From Fodinibius sediminis (GTDB taxonomy: Bacteria; Bacteroidota; Rhodothermia; Balneolales; Balneolaceae), in NCBI RefSeq assembly GCF_900182555.1, contig NZ_FXTH01000014.1, positions 36,785 through 100,784 on the forward strand: 64,000 nt of DNA, written 5' to 3'. A program made the position numbers and the translations under genes. Below, in pieces: positions 53,500 to 61,840 of the stretch (position 1 is its first letter; each line of letters begins with the position of its first letter). The notes under the pieces are model-generated. The model worked only from the letters and a program-made list of their open reading frames with translations, ran no database searches and was not told where the DNA came from.

Positions 53500-54015
53500 C
53501 TATATCCCCTGATTGAACTCTCGCAGCTCCGATCGAAGTATTTGCAGGGCCTTACTGATATGGCTCTCGACGGTCTTGATGGAAATATTCATAACCTCTG
53601 CAATCTCCGGGTAGGTCAGTCCCTCTTCGCGACTTAAAAGGTAGGCTTTGCGTGCACGTTTTGATATTTTGGACAACGCAACCGAATACGCCTTCCTAAT
53701 TTCTGTTGCATCTGAAATGGACGTGCCGGAAGCTTGTATGGCGACAAGCTTCTCTAAATTTTCCTCCAGCCAAAGATCGTATTTCTTCTCACTCTTCAAC
53801 CGTTTCAGCGCATGATTACGCGCTGTTTTCAACAGATAACTTTTAAAGCCGGGATGCTCAAAATCAATTTGACCTCTTTTTTTCCACATTTTCAAAAAAA
53901 CTTCCTGCACCCAGTCCTTGACCTTCGCCCTGTTAGAGGTATAGGTATAAAGAAAGGATGCAACATCATCGACATAGTTACAAAATAGCTGTTCAAACTG
54001 ATCCCTTGTGAGCAT
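53500..54015 (-). CDS. ECF-type RNA polymerase sigma factor
   Basis: 171 residues. Region 2 includes F-L-Y-T-Y-T-S-N and the core-binding D-W-V-Q-E-V-F-L-K-M-W-K; region 4 includes A-Y-L-L-S-R-E-E-G-L-T-Y-P-E-I-A-E-V-M and the helix-turn-helix S-I-K-T-V-E-S-H-I-S-K-A-L. This is the Bacteroidota FecI-like group that controls SusCD loci. The start is preceded by a run of six G. It heads the regulatory cascade sigma, FecR, SusC. Its 234-base gap to the FecR gene allows a separate promoter there. Confidence 0.94.
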   Translation of the reverse strand: MLTRDQFEQLFCNYVDDVASFLYTYTSNRAKVKDWVQEVFLKMWKKRGQIDFEHPGFKSYLLKTARNHALKRLKSEKKYDLWLEENLEKLVAIQASGTSISDATEIRKAYSVALSKISKRARKAYLLSREEGLTYPEIAEVMNISIKTVESHISKALQILRSELREFNQGI

Positions 54016-54391
54016 TGTCCCCCCGTCTTATATCGTTACACCTGCTGCTTGCTGACTTTTTATTGTCCTCTTTACATTTTTCCTTACCAGGTCAGAGGAC
54101 CTTTAATTTACATAACCCTTTTTAAATAATGTTTTTAATTCAATAATTAAAAATCAGAATTTAATTTATTGCCAGATAGACTGGTTATTACATTTTACAA
54201 TACAGCAACAGCTGAAAATAACCATGCTTTTGAAATCTACAGCAGAAGTGATAAAGTCACAGCAGTCTCCCCGCAATATTGTGTGTAAAAACCAGATCTT
54301 AAGAAGATCAAAAATCGTGATATTGGCTTTCCATCCACATCCAGCCGTCCTCCGGACAAGGGTCTAAAAAGTCAAAATTAGAAATCCGTTG
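54016..54391. other. intergenic region upstream of the sigma gene
   Basis: About 376 A/T-rich bases. A short inverted repeat AGGTC-N4-GACCT lies at 54089-54102, about 75 bases before the sigma start, and could be an operator or a chance hairpin. I see no gene or clear terminator for the upstream isomerase-like gene. Confidence 0.4.
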
Positions 54392-55330
54392 TTATACAAA
54401 AGCCTGCCGCAGCAAATCCAGGCTTTGGGGAATCGCTTTATCGGGATCTTCCTGCCCCTCAAATTCCAGTGATACGTAGCCCCGGTAGTCTGCAGCAGCA
54501 AAAATATCGGCAACCCGGTCATAATCGATATCCAGACTATACCATTTGCCGCCGCCAAAGTACGTCTTGGCTTGAAGCAGCACCGTCTTGGGTGCCATCA
54601 TTTCCAGCTGTTCATACTGGCGCTCCAAAAAATTACCGGTATCGGTGGTTACCTGCAGCCAGGGAGAATCGATCTCTTCAACAATTCTCAAAACCCCTTC
54701 GGCCGTGCGACCAAGCCCCCAGTGGTTCTCCAGTCCCAGAACAACACCGCACTTTTCCGCGGTTGGTATGCACCGGGCTATGGCATCAATCACCCATCGA
54801 AACCCCTGCTCCCGGGTATATCCTTCCAGTACAGGTTCTTTACCGTCATTGGCCATCAGTTCATCAAAAGAACCCGTCGTCCCCCACCGACCGGTATTGA
54901 TACGCATTGTAGGGATCCCCAGCCTGTACGCCAACTCAATCTGTTCAATGGTCTTTTCGATCTCCTTCTCTCGCTCCTCTTCATCCGGCGTCAGAAAATC
55001 CTGGTGGGTCGAAAAGCCCATCAAGTCAAGCCCGGCATGCAGTGCTTGCCGCTTGATATTCTGCAAATGACTGTTCTCATACGATCCCATTTGCATCCAT
55101 AAAATTTCAAGACCGTCAAACCCCATCTCTGCCGCTTTCTCGATGCATTCACTTACAGGCGTTTCCTCCTTGGGACCATTGAACTGCCAGAAGGAATAGG
55201 TAGACACGCCGATTTTATTCCTGCTATTGTTGGCACGGTTTTCAGTCTGAAATTGCTGGAAAGGGGCTGCAATGCCTGCGGCAGTCCCAAGGGCGGTGTT
55301 TCTAATGAACTCTTTACGGCTGGTTTTCAT
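54392..55330 (-). CDS. secreted sugar isomerase/epimerase-like TIM-barrel protein
   Basis: 312 residues. The leader S-R-K-E-F-I-R-N is Tat-like with R-K, followed by a hydrophobic, Ala-rich stretch. The xylose-isomerase-like/AP-endonuclease-2 TIM barrel follows, with metal-ligand segments F-D-G-L-E-I-L, G-L-E-N-H-W-G, T-T-D-T-G-N-F and S-L-E-F-E-G. Members isomerise sugars or keto-sugars with divalent metal, and exported ones often occur with Gfo/Idh/MocA enzymes and DUF1080 proteins, as here. It may act on 3-keto sugars (inference). It lies 83 bases after the sugar dehydrogenase gene. Confidence 0.87.
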   Translation of the reverse strand: MKTSRKEFIRNTALGTAAGIAAPFQQFQTENRANNSRNKIGVSTYSFWQFNGPKEETPVSECIEKAAEMGFDGLEILWMQMGSYENSHLQNIKRQALHAGLDLMGFSTHQDFLTPDEEEREKEIEKTIEQIELAYRLGIPTMRINTGRWGTTGSFDELMANDGKEPVLEGYTREQGFRWVIDAIARCIPTAEKCGVVLGLENHWGLGRTAEGVLRIVEEIDSPWLQVTTDTGNFLERQYEQLEMMAPKTVLLQAKTYFGGGKWYSLDIDYDRVADIFAAADYRGYVSLEFEGQEDPDKAIPQSLDLLRQAFV

Positions 55331-55413
55331 AGCAAGTAATTTTGTTATGAATTAATATCTATGATATCGTATAAACAAGACTAACTGAAAGCTTGCTATT
55401 GAGCAAGTATAAA

Positions 55414-58400
55414 TTACTTATTTGAAAAATAGATCCAATCGAGGTTGAATAAGTTTTCATCGCCCCCCCCAGGATGTCGGAATACAAAATACAGGTCGTA
55501 CCTGCCTTCGGTGGGCTGAATCTCCGCAGTCAGTTCCCTCCATCGCGGAACCTCTCCCCCTGCCGGACCCGATGGAATATCCAGCGAGGAAATCAATGGT
55601 CCATCAGGACTGTCCAGGTGCATTTCAATGGTTCCACCCGGGCCTGCTGCCTGCACACGGTAGGAAATCGAGGCTATCTCCGTTAGATCCTTTTCATCAA
55701 AGCGTATATAGCTTCCCGGGCGGATATTATTAATATATCCCCTGTTCTCTGTAGCTACATGGGCTACATTCACATCTCCTGCATCATAAAGTTCAGCTTC
55801 CACCCGCGGATTCCGCAATACCACGTAATCTTCCCCCTCGAGAGGGGCAATGCCGTTGGCACCCTCGTCGGTGTAGCGGGCCGATACCAGATACGCCCCA
55901 CTGGTACCGTGCCGGTCAAGGTGCAGGATTCCCGTCAGCGGGCGGGACTCTTTGGTATTTCCCAGCGAGAGGATATATCCCACAATTTCCCTGGCATCAG
56001 CCGTTGTGATGCCGGGGTGGGGCGGCATCACCCTGTCCCCCCAATTTCCACTGCCCCCTTCCTGAATACGCGATACCAGCCTGCCCGTTATCTCCGGTTC
56101 ATCCCGGTAGCGCTTGGCAATGGCCGTAAAGCTGGGACCCACTGATGACTGATCCACGGCGTGACACGACCGGCAATCCGAGGAGGCCGCCAGCTGCTGC
56201 CCTTCCAGATGTTCAATTCGATCCAGCTGTTTACTGCCCGAGAGAATGACCGGCACATCCTGTTCATTTTCAAGATAACCAAACGAAAACTGTACCCGTG
56301 AGGTATCGATAGCCCCATCTTCCCGATCGGTCACCTCCACCTGGTAATCAAATGCAGCATCATCCCAGTAGAAACTTGTATTCGATTGGCTGGCGATGTG
56401 CACCTCAGGCGGGCTATTTCCCACCCTGACCGTCGCGGTTGCTGATCCTTCTCCTCCCTTGCCATCTTCCACATTAAGCGTAACCTTGTAAACCCCGGAG
56501 GTATCGAATGTATGAGTGAGCTGTTCGCCCTGCAGGGTCTGCTCCCCGATGACCCACCGGTACTGCAGCTCGTCACCTTCATCATAATCCCTGGAATCGG
56601 CTGCTGACAGTTTCACTGTCAGGGGCGCTCCTCCATATTTCTTATCGGCACGGATGGCTGCCACTGGATTCCTGTTGCCCTCCTGGTATTCAATGCGCAC
56701 CAATTTGGCATCTACATTCTTGGAAAACCAGTTGCTCCCGTACTCCAGCACATACAAGGCCCCGTCGGGTCCAAATTGCATATCCATGGGAGAGGCAAAT
56801 TCCATATGCTCCAGAAAGGGTTCCATACGTACATAGCGTCCCTGCTCATCCAATGTGACCGCCATGATCCAATTCCTGATCCAGTCGTATATAAACAGCT
56901 TGCCATCGTAGTAGGATGACAGCTTGTAGGGTGTCCGGGAAAACTGATGACTGTAATAGACGGGTCCCGCCATGGCGCTGGCTCCCCCGCTGCCTACCAA
57001 TGGAAATTGCTCTGATGATTCTGGTCCATACCAGATCATGGCAGACCGGGCGGGCGGAAGCTCCTGAAGGCCTGTATTATTGGGCGAGTCGTTAATAGGC
57101 TTCGCCGGATCCTTGCGCGGCCCCTCCTCTCCAGTAGAAAAATCATACATGGGAAAGGCGTCATTATTGCCGAGAAAGTACGGCCAGCCATAGAAACCCG
57201 GCTCAGCCGCACGGTTAATTTCGTCGTAACTCATATTGGTCCCGTCGCGGCCGGGCACGATGGTATTGGGGCCGACCTCTCCCCAGTATAATATGCCGGT
57301 TTTCATATCAACGGTGAAACGGAAGGGGTTTCGCAAACCCATGACATAGATTTCCGGTTTCGTCTTCCCGGTTCCCTCCGGAAACAGGTTGCCCTCAGGT
57401 ATGGAATAGCTACCGTCATCCTCCGGCCTGATGCGCAGAATTTTTCCTCTTAAATCCATGGTATTGGCGGCCGTGGCCTGGTCATCTGCCAGTTCATGTC
57501 CGGGACGCTCATCTACCGGCGGGTACCCCACTTTATAGGGATCATCTGCATTCGTATTGTCACCCGTAGCCAGGTAGAGCAGCCCATCAGGGCCAAAGCG
57601 CAGGTAGCCGGCCGAGTGACAGCAGTAGGTCCGTTGCGTTGGAATCTCCAGGAGCACTTTTTCGGAAGACCTGACGAGATCATCTCCCTGCAGTTCCATC
57701 CTCGACAGGCGATTGACCGAGCTGTCCGCCACGGCATAATAAAAATAAACCCAGTGGTTGGTATCATAGTCCGGATCCAGTGCTACGCCCAGCAGCCCCT
57801 CTTCAATACCGCTGAAAACATCGAAGTGGGCAATGGTTTTAAGACTCTTCAGGTTGGAATCAAAAAGTTTCACCGCTCCTTTCCGTTCTACAAAAATGAC
57901 GTCATTATCCGGCAGTACGGCCATTTGCATAGGTTCATCCAGTCCCTGGGTCAGTACTTCTTTGCTGTATCGGCTGCTGTCGGGCACAGCCGGCGTCTGT
58001 GCATCTTTATAGTCGGGGGTCTTATTTTCCCCCACTGCGTGGGGCAGGGCTTGCATCCACTGTTGCCGGTCAGCCTCCGGCTCTAACAGGTAAAGGGGGA
58101 TCTGATCCCGGCTATGCGGCGTTGCTGCCGCCAGGCTGTCCCACTGCTGCAGCCACGGCCAGCCCTTGCGGCTGAAGGTACTACTGTCCTTTATGAGGAT
58201 CGCTCCGCCCCCGCCGGCTTCCAGGTAGCGCTTGAGGGCGTTCAACTGGCGATAGTCCAAACGGTCAATCCCTGAGGCTGACAAAACGAGGCCACTGACC
58301 TTTTCCAGGGAGTCGGAATTAAAATATGCTTCAGCTTCATGATCCAGAACCTGAGCATCTTCAAATCCCGGGGTTTCCAGCAGGATTTCCTCAAGCGGCA

Positions 58401-58530
58401 CTTTACTGTCGCCGGTAAAGTTTAGAATTCGGGTTCGGCTGCGCTCCTGTGAGATTTGACTGCAGCCGGTGAAATAAATCAGCAGCAGTATCCACAGGCA
58501 GCTTCGGGGGTCCCTATACAATCGTTTCAT
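55414..58530 (-). CDS. multi-domain sugar dehydrogenase with cytochrome c and carbohydrate-binding domains
   Basis: 1038 residues. Lipobox T-G-C (Cys23). Order: a ThuA-like segment (about 35-145), a soluble-glucose-dehydrogenase/Yli-type six-blade propeller (about 190-630, with L-G-V-A-L-D-P-D-Y, R-F-G-P-D-G-L-L-Y-L-A-T-G-D and G-L-R-N-P-F-R), a PKD domain (about 630-720), a class I cytochrome c with C-R-S-C-H at 786-790 and a distal-Met segment R-V-M-P-P, and a C-terminal CBM6-like domain (about 890-1038). The propeller family uses PQQ and calcium to oxidise sugars; the fused haem could carry electrons away. It is probably surface- or periplasm-anchored. Its link to the sulfatase locus is by proximity only. 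Confidence 0.87.
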   Translation of the reverse strand: MKRLYRDPRSCLWILLLIYFTGCSQISQERSRTRILNFTGDSKVPLEEILLETPGFEDAQVLDHEAEAYFNSDSLEKVSGLVLSASGIDRLDYRQLNALKRYLEAGGGGAILIKDSSTFSRKGWPWLQQWDSLAAATPHSRDQIPLYLLEPEADRQQWMQALPHAVGENKTPDYKDAQTPAVPDSSRYSKEVLTQGLDEPMQMAVLPDNDVIFVERKGAVKLFDSNLKSLKTIAHFDVFSGIEEGLLGVALDPDYDTNHWVYFYYAVADSSVNRLSRMELQGDDLVRSSEKVLLEIPTQRTYCCHSAGYLRFGPDGLLYLATGDNTNADDPYKVGYPPVDERPGHELADDQATAANTMDLRGKILRIRPEDDGSYSIPEGNLFPEGTGKTKPEIYVMGLRNPFRFTVDMKTGILYWGEVGPNTIVPGRDGTNMSYDEINRAAEPGFYGWPYFLGNNDAFPMYDFSTGEEGPRKDPAKPINDSPNNTGLQELPPARSAMIWYGPESSEQFPLVGSGGASAMAGPVYYSHQFSRTPYKLSSYYDGKLFIYDWIRNWIMAVTLDEQGRYVRMEPFLEHMEFASPMDMQFGPDGALYVLEYGSNWFSKNVDAKLVRIEYQEGNRNPVAAIRADKKYGGAPLTVKLSAADSRDYDEGDELQYRWVIGEQTLQGEQLTHTFDTSGVYKVTLNVEDGKGGEGSATATVRVGNSPPEVHIASQSNTSFYWDDAAFDYQVEVTDREDGAIDTSRVQFSFGYLENEQDVPVILSGSKQLDRIEHLEGQQLAASSDCRSCHAVDQSSVGPSFTAIAKRYRDEPEITGRLVSRIQEGGSGNWGDRVMPPHPGITTADAREIVGYILSLGNTKESRPLTGILHLDRHGTSGAYLVSARYTDEGANGIAPLEGEDYVVLRNPRVEAELYDAGDVNVAHVATENRGYINNIRPGSYIRFDEKDLTEIASISYRVQAAGPGGTIEMHLDSPDGPLISSLDIPSGPAGGEVPRWRELTAEIQPTEGRYDLYFVFRHPGGGDENLFNLDWIYFSNK

Positions 58531-58798
58531 GCAATTCTTATGATGCGGTTTACAGTTAGTTTTCCATCGGCGGTGCCTGCTGTTTCTTAACTCATCTGTC
58601 CGGCAGGCTCTACCACTGATCGACGATCCAAAACAGCGACAAAAATAACTTCTTTTGACAATTATTCCATATTTAAGAGATTAGCCTCCTCGCATCCCCC
58701 CCGTGAGGCCGGTAGCCTGGGATGGCCAGTTTTTTCCGGGGCATACCAATGAAACCGCCGGCCTATTTCGTCTGCTATCTGAGTGTTTTACTGCGCGG
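58531..58798. other. intergenic region upstream of the sugar dehydrogenase gene
   Basis: About 268 bases. It presumably carries the dehydrogenase promoter. I see no gene, terminator or repeat that I can support. Confidence 0.5.
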
Positions 58799-60340
58799 CT
58801 ATTGCTCCTTCCTGCTGCTCCAGATCGTCCATCCCCACAGGACCAGAAAACCAATGCCGAGAATAGCCGCAACAGGCCGGTCAAAGAAAGGCAGAATTAA
58901 TCCCTCGGAACCTGTGATAGTCTGTATAAAGCGTTCTTCCAGGGGGCCGCCCAGGATAATACCAAGCACGATGGGACCCAGCGGGATGGCCCGGCGCTCC
59001 AGAAAGAAGCCCAACACTCCCATAAATAGCATAATAACAATATCAAAATAACTTCCCTGTATGGCATAGGACCCAATAATGCAGAATAGTAAGATAACGG
59101 GCAGTAAAATTCGCTGCGGGATGCGTATTACAAATCGACCGGCCTTGATGGCAAAATAACCCACCACCAGGAGTGCAATATTGGCGGCGATAAAAGCTAC
59201 ATAAATGCTGTATACCAGGACAGGCTGGTTCACAAAAATTTCTGGCCCGGGATTCAAATTTTTCATAAGCAATACCCCGATCATAATGGCCGTGATGGAG
59301 TCACCCGGAATTCCAAAAACCAGGGCTGGTATCCATGTGCCGGCAAGCGCCGAATTATTTGCTGTCGTGGCATCTGCGATCCCCTCCAGGGAGCCCTTGC
59401 CATAATTGTCCGGTTCCTTACTGGCCTTCTTTGATGCCGCCAGTGATACCCATGAAGCCATATCAGCCCCCGCGCCGGGAAGCATACCAATGAGCGAACC
59501 AATAAATCCTGAACGCAGGAACGAGCGCTTGCGATTGGCAATCATGCTGAAGGGACCCCGGAAAAGTGATGTTACCGGCCCAATAAGCCACCTCTCGAGA
59601 AAACCCGCCGAAGATAAAGTCGACCTTTCTTCTCCGGGAATGCCTCCCGTAAACAGATCCGTATCAAGGTCTATCGTTTTGCGCAGGACTTCTGAAAAAC
59701 CAAAAAGACCGATCATCGCCGGTATGAAACTGATGCCTTGATACAGCTGTGGAAATCCGAAGGTAAAGCGGGCCTCGGTATGCACAGCACTCAGCCCCAC
59801 CAAGGCAAGCAACAAGCCGATAAGCAACCCCAGAAGCGATTTTAGAACGGGGCCCCGAGCCACTACTACGGCTGAACTCAGCCCCAAGAGGTACAGCCAG
59901 AAATATTCGGCTACGCTGAACATGGAAGCGATCTTGGCCAACTGTCCACCCAGCAGGATAAGCACAACTGCTCCGAACAAACCGCCCATGACGCTACCAA
60001 CCAATGCCATCCCCAGCGGTTTCTCAGACTCTCCTCGGCGGGTAAAGGCATAGGCATCATCCACATAAGCCGCCGAGGCGGGCGTACCCGGTATGCGCAG
60101 CAGCGTCGTTGGGATGTCACCGGCAAAGATCGCACAGGCCGCCATGGTGGCAATACCCGCCAGGGCCGGTACAGGGTCCATCCAATAGGTTATCGGGACG
60201 AACAGGGCCACCGCCATCGTTGCTGTCAGACCCGGAATGGCTCCCAGCGAGATGCCATATACGGCAGACAGCAAAATAACCAGCCATATGGAAGGAGATA
60301 AAATTACCTGTTGTATTGCCTGTATAATTGCTTCTATCAT
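58799..60340 (-). CDS. tctA: TctA-family large permease of a tripartite tricarboxylate transporter
   Basis: 513 residues from the ATG at 60340; a start 20 codons upstream would overlap the previous gene and adds hydrophilic residues. About 11 hydrophobic segments. TctA landmarks are G-A-I-P-G-L-T-A-T-M-A-V-A near the start, I-P-T-T-L-L-R-I-P-G-T-P-A-S-A-A-Y and the second, inverted G-A-G-A-D-M-A-S-W-V-S and F-G-I-P-G-D-S-I-T-A motifs. It is the 12-TM-type subunit that moves a carboxylate with Na+ or H+. It follows its fused TctC-TctB partner by 10 bases. Confidence 0.95.
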   Translation of the reverse strand: MIEAIIQAIQQVILSPSIWLVILLSAVYGISLGAIPGLTATMAVALFVPITYWMDPVPALAGIATMAACAIFAGDIPTTLLRIPGTPASAAYVDDAYAFTRRGESEKPLGMALVGSVMGGLFGAVVLILLGGQLAKIASMFSVAEYFWLYLLGLSSAVVVARGPVLKSLLGLLIGLLLALVGLSAVHTEARFTFGFPQLYQGISFIPAMIGLFGFSEVLRKTIDLDTDLFTGGIPGEERSTLSSAGFLERWLIGPVTSLFRGPFSMIANRKRSFLRSGFIGSLIGMLPGAGADMASWVSLAASKKASKEPDNYGKGSLEGIADATTANNSALAGTWIPALVFGIPGDSITAIMIGVLLMKNLNPGPEIFVNQPVLVYSIYVAFIAANIALLVVGYFAIKAGRFVIRIPQRILLPVILLFCIIGSYAIQGSYFDIVIMLFMGVLGFFLERRAIPLGPIVLGIILGGPLEERFIQTITGSEGLILPFFDRPVAAILGIGFLVLWGWTIWSSRKEQ

Positions 60341-60350
60341 AACATATCTG

Positions 60351-61727
60351 TTACCATCCAAATAATCCCCACGGCAGGGGTACGCGCAAATAGACAGCAA
60401 AGAGCTGGTAGCTCAGGGGAACAACGACAAGGATCACCAGCACGGCTGTCGACCAGTTAACATTTAACTGCCACAGCAACAAGGCGAGTATCAGCATAGC
60501 TGAAATTACAAATCCCAGTTGTTCCGCAAACAGCAAATAAATTATTACGGCTCCAATCATCAGAGCCATATACCCATAATCAGCCTGTTGCATGGCATTG
60601 GCCTCCTCTGCAAGCTTCAGATCTGCCGACACTATTAATTTTAACAAGATCAGCCCCATCAACGCCAGAATAATATAGGGAAAAAACATCGGGCCATAAC
60701 GCTGGGAGACGACATCTTCAAAAGCCTGGCTGTTAAATATTTTACCATAGGTCTGGTTCTCTTCGCTGAGAAACTGCAGAAAGGCCTCCGGGGATTCGGC
60801 ACTGCTTCCAAATCCCGAGTTTTCCAGGAACCGGTGGTATTCCTCGCTTTCCACCACTTCTTTAACAGCTTGCAAAAGTTGATCATATCGTGCATCGGAA
60901 ATCTGGTCAGGTACGGCCAGGCCCCGCCAGGTTTGACTGGACCAGTCGTAACCCTGCTCCCCGAAGGTGGGAATTTCAGGGTAGTCAGCAAGCCGATCTT
61001 CAGCCATAACGCCAAGGCTGCGAATTTCACCTGCATCATACAGCGATTTTGCTTCGGGAAAACTGCAGGCCACCATGTCCACCCCTCCGGCCATCAATTC
61101 CTGTAACGATGGAGCCGATCCATTAATGGAGATCCAGGTCACATCATCGGCCGACAAGCCCGCTTCCAGCAGCCAGCCGGCCAGACTTACATGCCAGACA
61201 CCTCCAAAAGCAGTTCCCGACGCCTGTAGATTCCCTGGATTTTCACGTATCGCCTCTGCCAGTTCTTCCAAATTCTGCCATGGTGCATCCTTTCGCACAA
61301 AAAGGGCAGCATTGTCCTGGTTGACTTTCATCAGGGGCCGGTAGTCCCGGTAGGTTATATTCGTCAGTCCCCGCCAGTGCAGCATATTCAATTCGGCCGT
61401 AATCATCGTCATACTGTATCCATCCGGCCGTGCGAGCGCCCCCCGTGTATGGCCGGTCACGCCGCCCCCCCCTGTGGCATTGATTACATTCACCGGTACG
61501 CCCATCTCCCTTTCCAGCTGAGAAGCTATCTGCCGGGCTACCCGGTCTGTTCCACCGCCGGCCGACCACGGACAAATCAACGAGATAGGGCGGTTGGGGT
61601 AGGATGTATCCCGGGCACAGCCCGGCAGGAGTAATACCGCCACTAAAAATAGGGCCACTGGAACTCCCGAAAGTCTGCCAATGCGGAAGTAAAGTCTAAA
61701 TTTAAATTCAACCGGTATTAATCTCAT
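60351..61727 (-). CDS. fused TctC-TctB protein: membrane-anchored binding protein plus small permease
   Basis: 458 residues. Lipobox L-L-P-G-C (Cys37). Residues about 42-335 are a TctC/Bug-type periplasmic binding domain (P-I-S-L-I-C-P-W-S-A-G-G-G-T-D and N-A-T-G-G-G-G-V-T-G-H-T), which normally is a free soluble protein. The last 115 residues (about 345-458) hold four hydrophobic segments matching the small permease TctB. The normal three-gene system is thus two genes here, with the binding domain tethered to the permease. The ligand is a small carboxylate of unknown kind. tctA follows 10 bases on. Confidence 0.9.
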   Translation of the reverse strand: MRLIPVEFKFRLYFRIGRLSGVPVALFLVAVLLLPGCARDTSYPNRPISLICPWSAGGGTDRVARQIASQLEREMGVPVNVINATGGGGVTGHTRGALARPDGYSMTMITAELNMLHWRGLTNITYRDYRPLMKVNQDNAALFVRKDAPWQNLEELAEAIRENPGNLQASGTAFGGVWHVSLAGWLLEAGLSADDVTWISINGSAPSLQELMAGGVDMVACSFPEAKSLYDAGEIRSLGVMAEDRLADYPEIPTFGEQGYDWSSQTWRGLAVPDQISDARYDQLLQAVKEVVESEEYHRFLENSGFGSSAESPEAFLQFLSEENQTYGKIFNSQAFEDVVSQRYGPMFFPYIILALMGLILLKLIVSADLKLAEEANAMQQADYGYMALMIGAVIIYLLFAEQLGFVISAMLILALLLWQLNVNWSTAVLVILVVVPLSYQLFAVYLRVPLPWGLFGW

Positions 61728-61840
61728 ACCACTCCCAATAAAAATTTACTGCCCCTGCTCCATAGTCACGCCTGTTCCGTATATTTTAACGGTTTTCAAT
61801 AATATTAGCCCTTCCTCTCCCGGGCCCGGGGTTCATTTAC

